A stretch of DNA of 64,000 bases, taken from Endozoicomonas sp. ISHI1 (GTDB lineage Bacteria; Pseudomonadota; Gammaproteobacteria; Pseudomonadales; Endozoicomonadaceae). The stretch is from positions 1 through 64,000 of the forward strand of contig NZ_JAGRPU010000032.1 in the NCBI RefSeq assembly GCF_024606225.1, read 5' to 3'. Within the stretch, counting starts at the first letter, position 1; each line of letters starts with the position of its first letter. Positions 1 through 7,337 of the stretch are shown here, piece by piece. Below the pieces are notes generated by a model. That model was not told the DNA's origin. It made no database searches and saw nothing but the letters and a program-made list of their open reading frames with translations. A program made the translations under genes and the position numbers.

Positions 1-2
1 AA

Positions 3-101
3 AAGCCGGTTTTGTGGTCACGATCCTACTTTGCAGGGAGCTGTGGTGGTGCGCCACTGGAAGTTATCAAAGAGTATATTGAGAACCAGGATCAGCCCTG
101 A
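3..101 (+). pseudogene. 3' end of an IS200/IS605-type TnpA transposase gene (cut by window edge)
   Basis: The frame starting at base 3 reads LWSRSYFAGSCGGAP, then LEVIKEYIENQDQP and TGA. The W-S-x-S-Y-F-x-x-S-C-G-G-A-P block followed by a helix ending Y-I-E-x-Q is characteristic of the C-terminus of single-strand Y1-tyrosine transposases of the IS200/IS605 family. The catalytic HUH motif and tyrosine would lie off the left edge, so I cannot tell whether the gene is intact. It marks the left border of the zinc-finger array. Confidence 0.8.
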
Positions 102-108
102 CGGGCTG
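93..108 (+). repeat. Hairpin overlapping the transposase stop codon
   Basis: CAGCCC and GGGCTG form a perfect 6-bp stem around the loop TGAC, which contains the TGA stop. IS200/IS605 elements carry subterminal hairpins recognised by their transposase, so this may belong to the element's right end. Confidence 0.5.
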
Positions 109-119
109 ACGAAATTCAC

Positions 120-141
120 CTCCCTGCTAAGTCGCAGGGAG
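120..141 (+). repeat. Second hairpin: IS right-end palindrome or transposase terminator
   Basis: CTCCCTGC, six loop bases (taagtc) and GCAGGGAG form a perfect 8-bp stem. It lies 18 bases after the transposase stop. No strong T-run follows, so a right-end recognition hairpin is as likely as an intrinsic terminator. Confidence 0.55.
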
Positions 142-158
142 CGCTCTTTCGGCTATAG

Positions 159-398
159 GTAGGGGACAATTTCGTAACGAATCCTGATATAAAAGGGAGA
201 GCGGGTACTCGCCAGCAGGTATAACTGCGAGCTTATTAACGCCACTCCGGACGAAGAAGCGCTTGAGACGTTTACGCCTGGAGTTGATCTCGGTACCATG
301 CCCCATAGTTCGGGCAATACGGGATGCTTGCAGAATACTTGGTATTGGCCACCTATTTACCCTTTCATATCACGCTTTGTCTCTAAATTGTCCCCTAC
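159..398. mobile_element. Mini-element 1 (MITE-like, 240 bp, inverted ends)
   Basis: The ends are inverted copies of GTAGGGGACAATTT (159-172 and 385-398). The interior holds a segment (about 240-300) that is the reverse complement of the core of the elements at 57999-58278 and 51150-51301. No complete ORF is present, so it looks non-autonomous. The + strand reads ATPDEEALETFTPGVD across the core, possibly a transposase scrap. No clear target duplication is visible. Confidence 0.7.
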
Positions 399-498
399 AG
401 AGGGATCTTATTTAACCCTCTACCCGTCATTAGGATTAGCGATTTTGCGAGAATAGCCCAGAACGTCCAAAAGACAAAAACACACTGATTGTCCTATT
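399..498 (+). other. Leader region of copy 1
   Basis: This region holds no gene. Its last part (about 460-498) resembles the leader found before every copy (here ccaaaagacaaaaacacactgattg), leading into the hairpin at 499. I see no convincing -10/-35 pair. Confidence 0.4.
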
Positions 499-533
499 CT
501 ATCCTTCCTCTCTGTAAGCCAGCACAGGGATAG
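499..533 (+). promoter_or_regulatory. SD-masking leader hairpin, copy 1
   Basis: CTATCCTT pairs with AGGGATAG, with G-U wobble keeping the stem. The next codon is ATT (535). Confidence 0.65.
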
Positions 534-534
534 A

Positions 535-1150
535 ATTACTAAACACTCACTCTTTACAGCACCACTGTTGCTGTTATTGTCACTGTTTGTCGTCACTCAA
601 ACTCGATTGTTGGTGACATTGGGTTCCGGGCAAGACCAACAGAAAGGCCAGCCATCAGAACCATCCGGCCGGAGAGCCTCAGAGGTAATCACCCAATCCA
701 CAGGCTCTCTCAATGACCTCGTGTGTTCTGGCTTTGGCAGCGGTAGTGGAGACCCTCCACAACACTCACATACTCTGGGCTTAAATTGTTTCGCCAATCC
801 CTGTCATGGTATTTGTCAATTCCGACCATCATCGAATAGCAGATGGCCCGATGAATGGCCGCTGAATTCCGCAGAAAGCTCATGCCCTCATTTGGCTGAT
901 GGGCACTGCTTTAGTTGCATTGGTCATTTTGAGCCTCTAAACATTACACAGGCCGACTATACAACTGCCCCTTACGGGCCACTCAATCTGGATAGTTTTC
1001 ACGGAGAATCCGTTATTTCCCGTACGCTTACCCACTCGGAAAAACAGCAGACAACCACTGCATCATCCCTACGGATCCAGAGCCAGATTTATCTTTCCCG
1101 GAAAGGCACAATAAAGGCCCTGTTGGACCACAGAAGCGAATACCACACTA
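535..1150 (+). pseudogene. Copy 1: degenerate family member without fingers
   Basis: The signal peptide (ITKHSLFTAPLLLLLSLFVV) is followed almost directly by the GSGQDQQ stretch. The conserved exported segment and both hydrophobic segments, about 130 residues, are therefore deleted. The Cys core is intact (NCFANPCHGIC and SCPHLADGHCFSC) and the linker continues to HRSEYHT, where the first finger should begin. The sequence then runs straight into the leader of copy 2, so the whole finger array is missing. The frame stays open to 1335 only by reading through copy 2's leader in another frame. The post-hairpin codon is ATT (535); a TTG lies at 568. Two clean deletions in one locus suggest recombination between neighbouring copies. 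Confidence 0.75.
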
Positions 1151-1161
1151 CTTTTCTTGTT

Positions 1162-1198
1162 CTATCCTTCCTCTCTGTAGACCGGAAGGCAAGGATAG
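1162..1198 (+). promoter_or_regulatory. SD-masking leader hairpin, copy 2
   Basis: Perfect 8-bp CTATCCTT/AAGGATAG stem. The codon at the start position (1200) is AAG, which is not a start. Confidence 0.75.
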
Positions 1199-1226
1199 AA
1201 AGATTAAACACTCACTCTCTGCGGCA

Positions 1227-3050
1227 ATGCTGTCGTTGCTGTTATCTGTCGTCTGTCAGGCTGAACCATGGACAGAGCGTTTTATTGTCAAGTTTGAAGA
1301 GAATGCAGTTTTTTCCAACCAGAGCTTTTCTATAAAGTGCGATCGGCATACACTTCCAGACATCACTGAAACAAATGGCTATGTTGTTTCAGAGTCGCTG
1401 CTTCATGACAATCAAGATTATGGGGTAAAAACAACCATCATTGAATCGACTTTCTGGCAATGGCTTTACATCACTCATCTGCTGACGGGTTACGAACTGA
1501 CCCTGAACACCAAAATTGTCCCTCTGTGCTCCAATTCTTATTCATGGTTACCTTTAGCAGTGGTTGTCGCTGTCGTTTGGCTTTTAAAAAACTATTGGAA
1601 TCTTGATTCACTGTCGCTTAAATCGATGGAACAAAAAGAGATAACCCCTATGCTGACACAGGTGGACCTCTCGTTTGCTATGATCACAATGATAACGGGT
1701 TCTGGACGAGACCAACATCAGGGCCAGCCATCAGAATCATCCGGTTGGGAAGCCTCAGGAGCAACCATCCAACTCAAAGGCTCTTCCTTCCGCCCTCTTG
1801 GTATGACTGACTATGGTGGCGGCAAAGGAGAGCCTCAACAACAATCACATACATTGGATTTAAATTGTTTCGTCCATCCCTGTCATGGCTTTTGTCAATT
1901 ACGACTATCATCCGATAACAGAGGATCTGTTGAATGGTCGCTAAATTCTTCAGAAAGCTCATGCCCCCATTTGTCTGATGGGCACTGCTTTAGTTGCATA
2001 GGTCATTTTGATTCTTTAAACATTACACAAGTCGTCTATAAAAATACCCATTACGAACCACTCAATCTACATAGCTTTCCAGGAGAATCTGGTACATCCT
2101 CTATGCTTACCCATTCAGAAACACAGCAAACACCCACTGCATCATCCCAATTGGGTCAAAGCCAAGCTCATCCCGTCCGGAAAGGCACAACACAAGCCCT
2201 GTCTGATCGCAAAAGCGAATACCACACTGAGCAATCAACCTGCGGCGTGAAAATAGTTGGGGATGATGGCCGACAGCATCCGTGTGGGATAGTCTGCAAG
2301 AATGCTGCTGCCCTAAGGGATCACAAAAAAATAAAGCACACCGGACAAAAAACCTGTGACGCTATAGTGGTCGGGAAGAACGGTCAGCAACAGTCGTGCG
2401 GTAAAACCAGTAAGAATGCCAAAGCCATGTCAGTTCACAAAAGCGCATATCATACCGGGCAAAAAACCTGTGACGTAACAGTGATCGGGGAAGATGGCCA
2501 GCAGTACCCATGTGGGACTGTCTGCAAGAATACAAATGCTCTTTCGAATCACAAAAAAAGAAAACATACCGGGCAAAAAACCTGTGACATGCCCATGATC
2601 GGGAAGAATGGTGAGCAGCAGTCATGCGGCAAAATCTGCAAAAATGTCAAAGCCCTTTCGGTTCACAAAAGCTTATATCACACCGGGCAAAAAATCTGTG
2701 ACATAACAATAATCGCGGGGGATGGTCGGCAGCGGCCATGTGGTGCAGTCTGCAAGAATACTAATGCCCTGTTCAATCACAAAAAAAGAGACCACAGCGG
2801 ACAACAAACCTGTGACATGAACGTGGTCGACAAGGATGGTCAGCCGCGGCCATGCGGGATGCTCTGCAGGAATATACAAGTCCTGTCGAATCACAAAAGA
2901 AGCGCCCACGGCAAGCGACAAATCTGCTACCTGACAGTCGTCGGGAAGGATGGCCAGCAACGGCCATGTGGGAAGATCAGCAAGAACCTTAAAGCCCTGT
3001 CAGATCACAAAAGAGTGCATCGAAAACGCAAACCTGTTGATCTGGACTAA
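1227..3050 (+). CDS. Copy 2: exported zinc-finger array protein, 7 fingers
   Basis: The 607-residue product has hydrophobic segments at about 77-93 and 106-122, a Cys core at 214-223 (NCFVHPCHGFC) and a second cluster at 246-257 (SCPHLSDGHCFSC). Seven fingers run from about residue 334 to the tail HRKRKPVDLD. The post-hairpin codon is AAG (1200), so the only canonical start is ATG 1227. That start removes the basic n-region (KIKHSLSAA) and leaves a 12-residue hydrophobic leader, so export may be impaired. The finger-2 helix has Ser in place of the third Cys (CGKTSKN), as expected if that Cys is not a zinc ligand. Function unknown. Confidence 0.75.
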   Translation: MLSLLLSVVCQAEPWTERFIVKFEENAVFSNQSFSIKCDRHTLPDITETNGYVVSESLLHDNQDYGVKTTIIESTFWQWLYITHLLTGYELTLNTKIVPLCSNSYSWLPLAVVVAVVWLLKNYWNLDSLSLKSMEQKEITPMLTQVDLSFAMITMITGSGRDQHQGQPSESSGWEASGATIQLKGSSFRPLGMTDYGGGKGEPQQQSHTLDLNCFVHPCHGFCQLRLSSDNRGSVEWSLNSSESSCPHLSDGHCFSCIGHFDSLNITQVVYKNTHYEPLNLHSFPGESGTSSMLTHSETQQTPTASSQLGQSQAHPVRKGTTQALSDRKSEYHTEQSTCGVKIVGDDGRQHPCGIVCKNAAALRDHKKIKHTGQKTCDAIVVGKNGQQQSCGKTSKNAKAMSVHKSAYHTGQKTCDVTVIGEDGQQYPCGTVCKNTNALSNHKKRKHTGQKTCDMPMIGKNGEQQSCGKICKNVKALSVHKSLYHTGQKICDITIIAGDGRQRPCGAVCKNTNALFNHKKRDHSGQQTCDMNVVDKDGQPRPCGMLCRNIQVLSNHKRSAHGKRQICYLTVVGKDGQQRPCGKISKNLKALSDHKRVHRKRKPVDLD

Positions 3051-3163
3051 AGCGGTGAGCTCAGTCGTTGGTCTGACACGCGCCCTTTCATGGGGTTTTG
3101 CCTTGTGCAAACTTTGGTATTTAACAGAAGGTCTGTGGCCGAAAATACATTTATTTTCTTGCT

Positions 3164-3200
3164 CTACCCTTCCTCTTGGTAGACCAGAATGCAAGGTTAG
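3164..3200 (+). promoter_or_regulatory. SD-masking leader hairpin, copy 3
   Basis: CTACCCTT/AAGGTTAG has one internal mismatch. The codon at 3202 is AAG, as in copy 2. Confidence 0.65.
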
Positions 3201-3228
3201 TAAGATTAAACACTCACTCTCTACGGCA

Positions 3229-4902
3229 ATGCTGTTGCTGATATTGACGTTGTCTGTCATCACTCAGGCTCAACCGTTGACAAGACCTTTTGTTACCACG
3301 CTTGAAGAGTTACCAGACATTGCCGGCGCAAACGACTATCAAGAGTCAGATTCACTCTTTAACGACAAACCACATAGATCTGCGACGATTATTGAGTCGA
3401 TTTCATGGCGATGGCTTTACGTCACTCATCTGCTGGTGCCTTGCGAACTAATCTCTGCCACCAGAGACACCCCTCCACGCTCCAGCTCATATTCATGGCT
3501 ACCTGTAGAGGTGGTTATCGCCGTCTGCTGGCTTTTAAAAAGCCATTGGAACCCTGATTTACTGTCGTTTAATCCGATTGAACAAAAAGAGACAACACCC
3601 ATGCGCTTACAGGGGGGTCACTCGTTTGCCACCATCACTATGATGGTAGGTTCTGGACAAGAACAACAAGACCAGCCATCAGAATCATTAGGCCAGAGAA
3701 CTTCAAGAACAATCACCCACCCTGCAGGCTCGTTAACTGCCCCCCTTTATTCCAGCTTTGGCCGCGGTAACGGAAACCCTCGACAACACTCACATACTTT
3801 GGGTTTAAATTGTTTTGTCCATCCCTGTCGTGGCGTTTGTCAATTACGATCATCATCCTGTATCAGCGAGCCTGATGAATGGTCTCTAAATTCCGTAGAG
3901 AGCTCATGCTCTCATTTGGCTAATGGATACTGCTTTAGTTGCATAAGTCCTTTTAATCCTTTAAAAATCAAACAGGCTGCCTATGCAACTGCCGCCGGGG
4001 AGCCATTTAATCTGAATAATTTTCTCGAAGAATCCGGAATTTCCTCTAAGGTTGCATGTTCAGAAACATACCAAACAAGCACTGCATCATCCCAATTAGG
4101 TAAGAGTCCAATTGATCTTTCCCTGAAAGGCACAATACAAGTCGTGTCGGACCACAAAAGAGAGTACCACACGGAGCAACCAACCTGCGATGTGACAATA
4201 GTTGGAGCAGATGGTTGGCAGCGACCCTGCAGAAAGGTCTGCAGGAATGTTCAAGCCTTGTCAACTCACAAAAGCGCATACCACACCGGGCCAAAAACCT
4301 GTGACGTATTAGTGATTGGATGGAATGGCCAGCAGCGGCCATGCGGGAGATTGTGTAAGAGTGCTAAAGCCCTGTCGTCTCACAAAACAAAATACCACAC
4401 CGCGCAACGAATCTGTGACGTCCCCATGTTCATTGAGGATGGTCGGCAACGGCGATGCGGGAAGATCTGCAAGAATTCTCAAGCCCTGTCGCACCATAAA
4501 AGAAGTGTCCACAGCGGGCAACGAACCTGTGAAATAACCGTTGTTGGACAGAATTGCCAACAGCGGCGATGCGGAACGGTCTGCAAGAGTGCGAAAGCCC
4601 TTTCGGATCACAAAGGAAAAAACCACAGCGGGCAACGAACCTGTGACTTTAAGATAGTCGGGGAGGATGGTCGGTATCAGTCATGCGGGACAGTCTGCAG
4701 GAATGTTAATGCCCTTTCGGATCACAAAAGAACTGTCCACAGCAGCCAAAAAACCTGCTACATAACAGTGGTCGGTGAGGATGGCCAGCAGCGGCCATGT
4801 GGAAAGATCTGCAAGAATCTTAAAGCCCTGTCAGATCACAAAGGTAGACATCGAAAAAGCAAAAATGCTGATCTGGACCAGAACGATGACCTCGGCCCTT
4901 GA
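3229..4902 (+). CDS. Copy 3: exported zinc-finger array protein, 6 fingers
   Basis: The product is 557 residues from ATG 3229. The frame is open as far back as 2950, but that stretch overlaps the end of copy 2 in another frame and crosses the leader, so I reject the longer start. Like copy 2 it has AAG (3202) after the hairpin and a rescuing ATG nine codons later; the shared lesion suggests the two descend from one duplication. About 26 residues of the exported segment (the FPNQSFSIK region) are deleted (VTTLEELPDIAGAND). Both Cys clusters are intact (NCFVHPCRGVC). Six fingers start near residue 315, and the tail is RKSKNADLDQNDDLGP. Confidence 0.75.
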   Translation: MLLLILTLSVITQAQPLTRPFVTTLEELPDIAGANDYQESDSLFNDKPHRSATIIESISWRWLYVTHLLVPCELISATRDTPPRSSSYSWLPVEVVIAVCWLLKSHWNPDLLSFNPIEQKETTPMRLQGGHSFATITMMVGSGQEQQDQPSESLGQRTSRTITHPAGSLTAPLYSSFGRGNGNPRQHSHTLGLNCFVHPCRGVCQLRSSSCISEPDEWSLNSVESSCSHLANGYCFSCISPFNPLKIKQAAYATAAGEPFNLNNFLEESGISSKVACSETYQTSTASSQLGKSPIDLSLKGTIQVVSDHKREYHTEQPTCDVTIVGADGWQRPCRKVCRNVQALSTHKSAYHTGPKTCDVLVIGWNGQQRPCGRLCKSAKALSSHKTKYHTAQRICDVPMFIEDGRQRRCGKICKNSQALSHHKRSVHSGQRTCEITVVGQNCQQRRCGTVCKSAKALSDHKGKNHSGQRTCDFKIVGEDGRYQSCGTVCRNVNALSDHKRTVHSSQKTCYITVVGEDGQQRPCGKICKNLKALSDHKGRHRKSKNADLDQNDDLGP

Positions 4903-4958
4903 TCTGACACCCATACTTCAATGGTTTTTTGCCTTTCGCAACTTTTGTTTTTACAACA

Positions 4959-5098
4959 ATCTTAAAGCCCTGTCTGATCACAAATGCAAAGTTCACAGCG
5001 GGCAAAAAACCTGTGTTGTAACAGTAGTCGGAGAGGGTGGCCAGCTGCGGTCATGCGGGAAGGTTGTCATGAATGCCCAGGCCCTGTCGGATCTTTGA
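4959..5098 (+). pseudogene. Orphan finger fragment after copy 3
   Basis: This stretch encodes NNLKALSDHKCKVHSGQKTC, a complete knuckle (VVTVVGEGGQLRSCGKV) and a helix ending ALSDL before a stop: about one and a third fingers. It has no start, signal peptide or tail. It begins with nearly the same bases that end copy 3's array (aatcttaaagccctgtc), which fits unequal recombination or a collapsed gene. Confidence 0.75.
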
Positions 5099-5123
5099 CA
5101 GAAAACACGCTTATTCTCTTGAT

Positions 5124-5160
5124 CTATCATTCCTCTCTATCAACCAGAACGCAGTGATAA
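5124..5160 (+). promoter_or_regulatory. SD-masking leader hairpin with a compensatory change, copy 4
   Basis: CTATCATT pairs with AGTGATAA. The usual C-G pair at stem position 6 is replaced by A-T (both arms changed), which is the clearest covariation in the set. The terminal pair is lost. The next codon is ACG (5162). Confidence 0.75.
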
Positions 5161-5161
5161 A

Positions 5162-7030
5162 ACGATTAAACACTCACTCTTTGCGGCACCGCTATTGCTA
5201 CTACTGTGGCTGTCTGTCGTCACTCAGGCCCAACCCTTGACGGAACGTTATATTGTCAAGCTTGAGCAAAATGCGGTATTTCCAAACCAGAGCTTTTCTA
5301 TAAAGAGTGACCTGCATCCATTAGCGGGCAGCCCGTCAGTCATTACTGACACAAACAGCTATGGACTATCAGGTTTTCCGCCTGATGACAAACCACACAG
5401 ATCTGGCAGTTACGGGGTAAAAACGACCGTTATCAAGTCGATTTCGTGGCAATGGCTTTACACCACCCATCTGCTCTTTGATTACGAACTGATCCTCACC
5501 GCCAAAGATAACGCTTTAAGCTCTACCCTTTATTCATGGCTACCTGGAGAAGTGGTTTTCATTGTCGGTTGGCTTCTGAAAAGCTATTGGAACCCCGACT
5601 CACTGATGTTTAACTCGATGGAGCAACGAGAAGCAACATCTATGCTGACACAGTGGGATCACACGTTTGCGGCCATCATTATGGTGCCTGCTGGCTCTGG
5701 AAATAACCAACAACCATACCAGTCATCAGTATCATCCGGGCAGCACGCCGCGGATGCCAACGCTCAACCTACAGGCTTTTTCACTGGTCCATCGTATTCT
5801 GATTTTGACGACGGCAACAAGAACCCTCAGCAATACTCGCATACTTTGGATTTATATTGTTTCGTCCATCCCTGTCATGGCGTTTGCCAACTCCGACCAT
5901 CACTCCATAGCACAGGGCTAGATGAATGGCCGCTGAGTTCGTTCGAAAGCTCATGCCCCCATCTTACCCGTGGACATTGTCTTGGTTGCATAGATTATTT
6001 TGATCTTGTAAACGTCAGATGCTCAACGCCTGCCCCTGAAGCTTCTCTCAACGATGGTGTGCCAACGCCGAGCTGTTGGTCTTCCATAGCGGATGATCTT
6101 GCGGCCATTAACGGGCCACGAAATACACCTGGCAATTTCAAGGAGATCGAAATTCTCGCTACGAATATCCAATCCACACCCAAAATTGGGACTTCAGAAC
6201 CACAAGAAACAACCCCTGAACCATCCCAATTCGCGCAGAGCCAAACTCTTTCTCAGACAGACAGCTCAGAAGCTCCGTGTGAACACAACACCGGGCAATT
6301 AACCAATGATGCGACGGTGGTCAAGGAGGATGGTCAGCCGCGGCCAGGCAAGAAGACCTGGATGAGTGTTCAAGCCTTGTCGGCTCACAAAAGAAAAATC
6401 CACAGAAGGCAAAAAATCTGTGATAAGACCGTGATCGGGGAAGATGGCCTGCAACGACCATGTGGCAGAGTCTACAAGAATATCCAGTCTCTGTCGTCTC
6501 ACAAAGGTAGAGAGCACTCCGGTCCAAAAATCTGCAACGTTTCCGTGATCGGAGAGGATCGCCAACTGCTACCATGCAGGGCTATCAGCACAAATACAAG
6601 GACGCTGTCGGATCACAAAAAAAAAGAACACGCAGGTCAACGAACCTGTGACTTGATCGAAGTCGGAGAAGACGGCCAGCTGCGGCGATGCGGGAAGATC
6701 TGCAAGAATGCCAAAGTTCTGTGGGATCACAAAAACAGAAGCCACAGCGGGCGACAGATCTGTAATGCGACCGTAATCGGGAAGGATGGGCAGCCGCGGC
6801 CATGCGGGAAAGTCACTAAGAATACTCCGTCTCTGTCAGTTCACAAAAGCAAGCACCACTCCGGACGAAAAACCTGCTACGTAAAAGTGGCCGGAGATCA
6901 TGGTCTGCAGCAGATAGGCGGGGTGGTCTGCAAAAGTGCTGAGGCCCTGTCGATGCACAGAAGCAAGCATCTAAAGCGCAAACACGTTGATGTCGATCAG
7001 AACAATGACCCCAGCTCTCAAGAAGACTAA
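5162..7030 (+). CDS. Copy 4: exported zinc-finger array protein, 6 fingers
   Basis: The product is 622 residues from ACG 5162, or 611 from TTG 5195, which would drop the basic n-region of the signal peptide. The first Cys core reads YCFVHPCHGVC and the second SCPHLTRGHCLGC. The linker carries a stretch found in no other copy (PTPSCWSSIADDLAAINGP). Six finger units start near residue 376. Unit 1 has lost both Cys (TNDATVVKEDGQPRPGKK) and unit 6 has lost its second Cys (QQIGGVVCKS), so four look able to bind zinc. The tail is LKRKHVDVDQNNDPSSQED. Confidence 0.75.
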   Translation, partial: TIKHSLFAAPLLLLLWLSVVTQAQPLTERYIVKLEQNAVFPNQSFSIKSDLHPLAGSPSVITDTNSYGLSGFPPDDKPHRSGSYGVKTTVIKSISWQWLYTTHLLFDYELILTAKDNALSSTLYSWLPGEVVFIVGWLLKSYWNPDSLMFNSMEQREATSMLTQWDHTFAAIIMVPAGSGNNQQPYQSSVSSGQHAADANAQPTGFFTGPSYSDFDDGNKNPQQYSHTLDLYCFVHPCHGVCQLRPSLHSTGLDEWPLSSFESSCPHLTRGHCLGCIDYFDLVNVRCSTPAPEASLNDGVPTPSCWSSIADDLAAINGPRNTPGNFKEIEILATNIQSTPKIGTSEPQETTPEPSQFAQSQTLSQTDSSEAPCEHNTGQLTNDATVVKEDGQPRPGKKTWMSVQALSAHKRKIHRRQKICDKTVIGEDGLQRPCGRVYKNIQSLSSHKGREHSGPKICNVSVIGEDRQLLPCRAISTNTRTLSDHKKKEHAGQRTCDLIEVGEDGQLRRCGKICKNAKVLWDHKNRSHSGRQICNATVIGKDGQPRPCGKVTKNTPSLSVHKSKHHSGRKTCYVKVAGDHGLQQIGGVVCKSAEALSMHRSKHLKRKHVDVDQNNDPSSQED

Positions 7031-7112
7031 CCCAGCCCTAAATAAGAGAAGGTGGAAAGAATGGGGCAAAAAACTACACCTCTGTAGGAGACAACACCCG
7101 CCTTCTACTAAA

Positions 7113-7216
7113 TGACACTGGTCGCTTAAGTAGATCCCCGAGGCCATCCATCTGACAACAGGATGGCCCGTGATCGCAATGCTCGGGCTCATCAAAGTGT
7201 GCACAAGCGCTTCCAT
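7113..7216. repeat. Intergenic palindromic repeat R1
   Basis: This lies in the gene-free gap 7031-7337. GCCATCC (7143-7149) pairs with GGATGGC (7161-7167). The surrounding ~100 bp match those at 40462-40565, 42164-42262 and 55601-55704. Just upstream, ctgtaggagacaac (7081-7094) resembles a decayed end of the GTAGGGGACAATTT mini-elements. Confidence 0.6.
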
Positions 7217-7266
7217 GGATTTTTGACGGAAGGTCTCAGACAGAAAAACACAATGATTATCTTGAT

Positions 7267-7303
7267 CTATCCTTCCTCTCTAACCACCAGAATGCAAGGA
7301 TAG
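7267..7303 (+). promoter_or_regulatory. SD-masking leader hairpin, copy 5
   Basis: Perfect 8-bp stem. The codon at 7305 is ACT, not a known start. Confidence 0.7.
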
Positions 7304-7337
7304 AACTATTAAACAGTCACTCTTTGCAACAGCACTG

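Noticed and set aside
1150-1335. Copy 1 frame continuing to 1335 as genuine protein
   Set aside because: This part is the leader and signal-peptide DNA of copy 2 read in another frame after a deletion.
2950-3228. Upstream extension of copy 3 (also 17735-17851 for copy 10)
   Set aside because: The extension overlaps the end of the previous copy in a different frame and crosses the leader region; homology begins at the signal peptide.
5089-5125. TTGACA before several hairpins as a -35 box
   Set aside because: TTGACA is frequent (for example before copies 4 and 12), but no reasonable -10 lies 16-18 bases downstream and the hexamer is not conserved in all copies. I do not call a promoter.
7290-7303. 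Mini-ORF ATG CAA GGA TAG in the hairpin arm as a regulatory leader peptide
   Set aside because: The ATG is ACG or absent in many leaders (copies 4, 16, 18-20, 22, 28, 29), so the reading frame is not conserved while the stem is.
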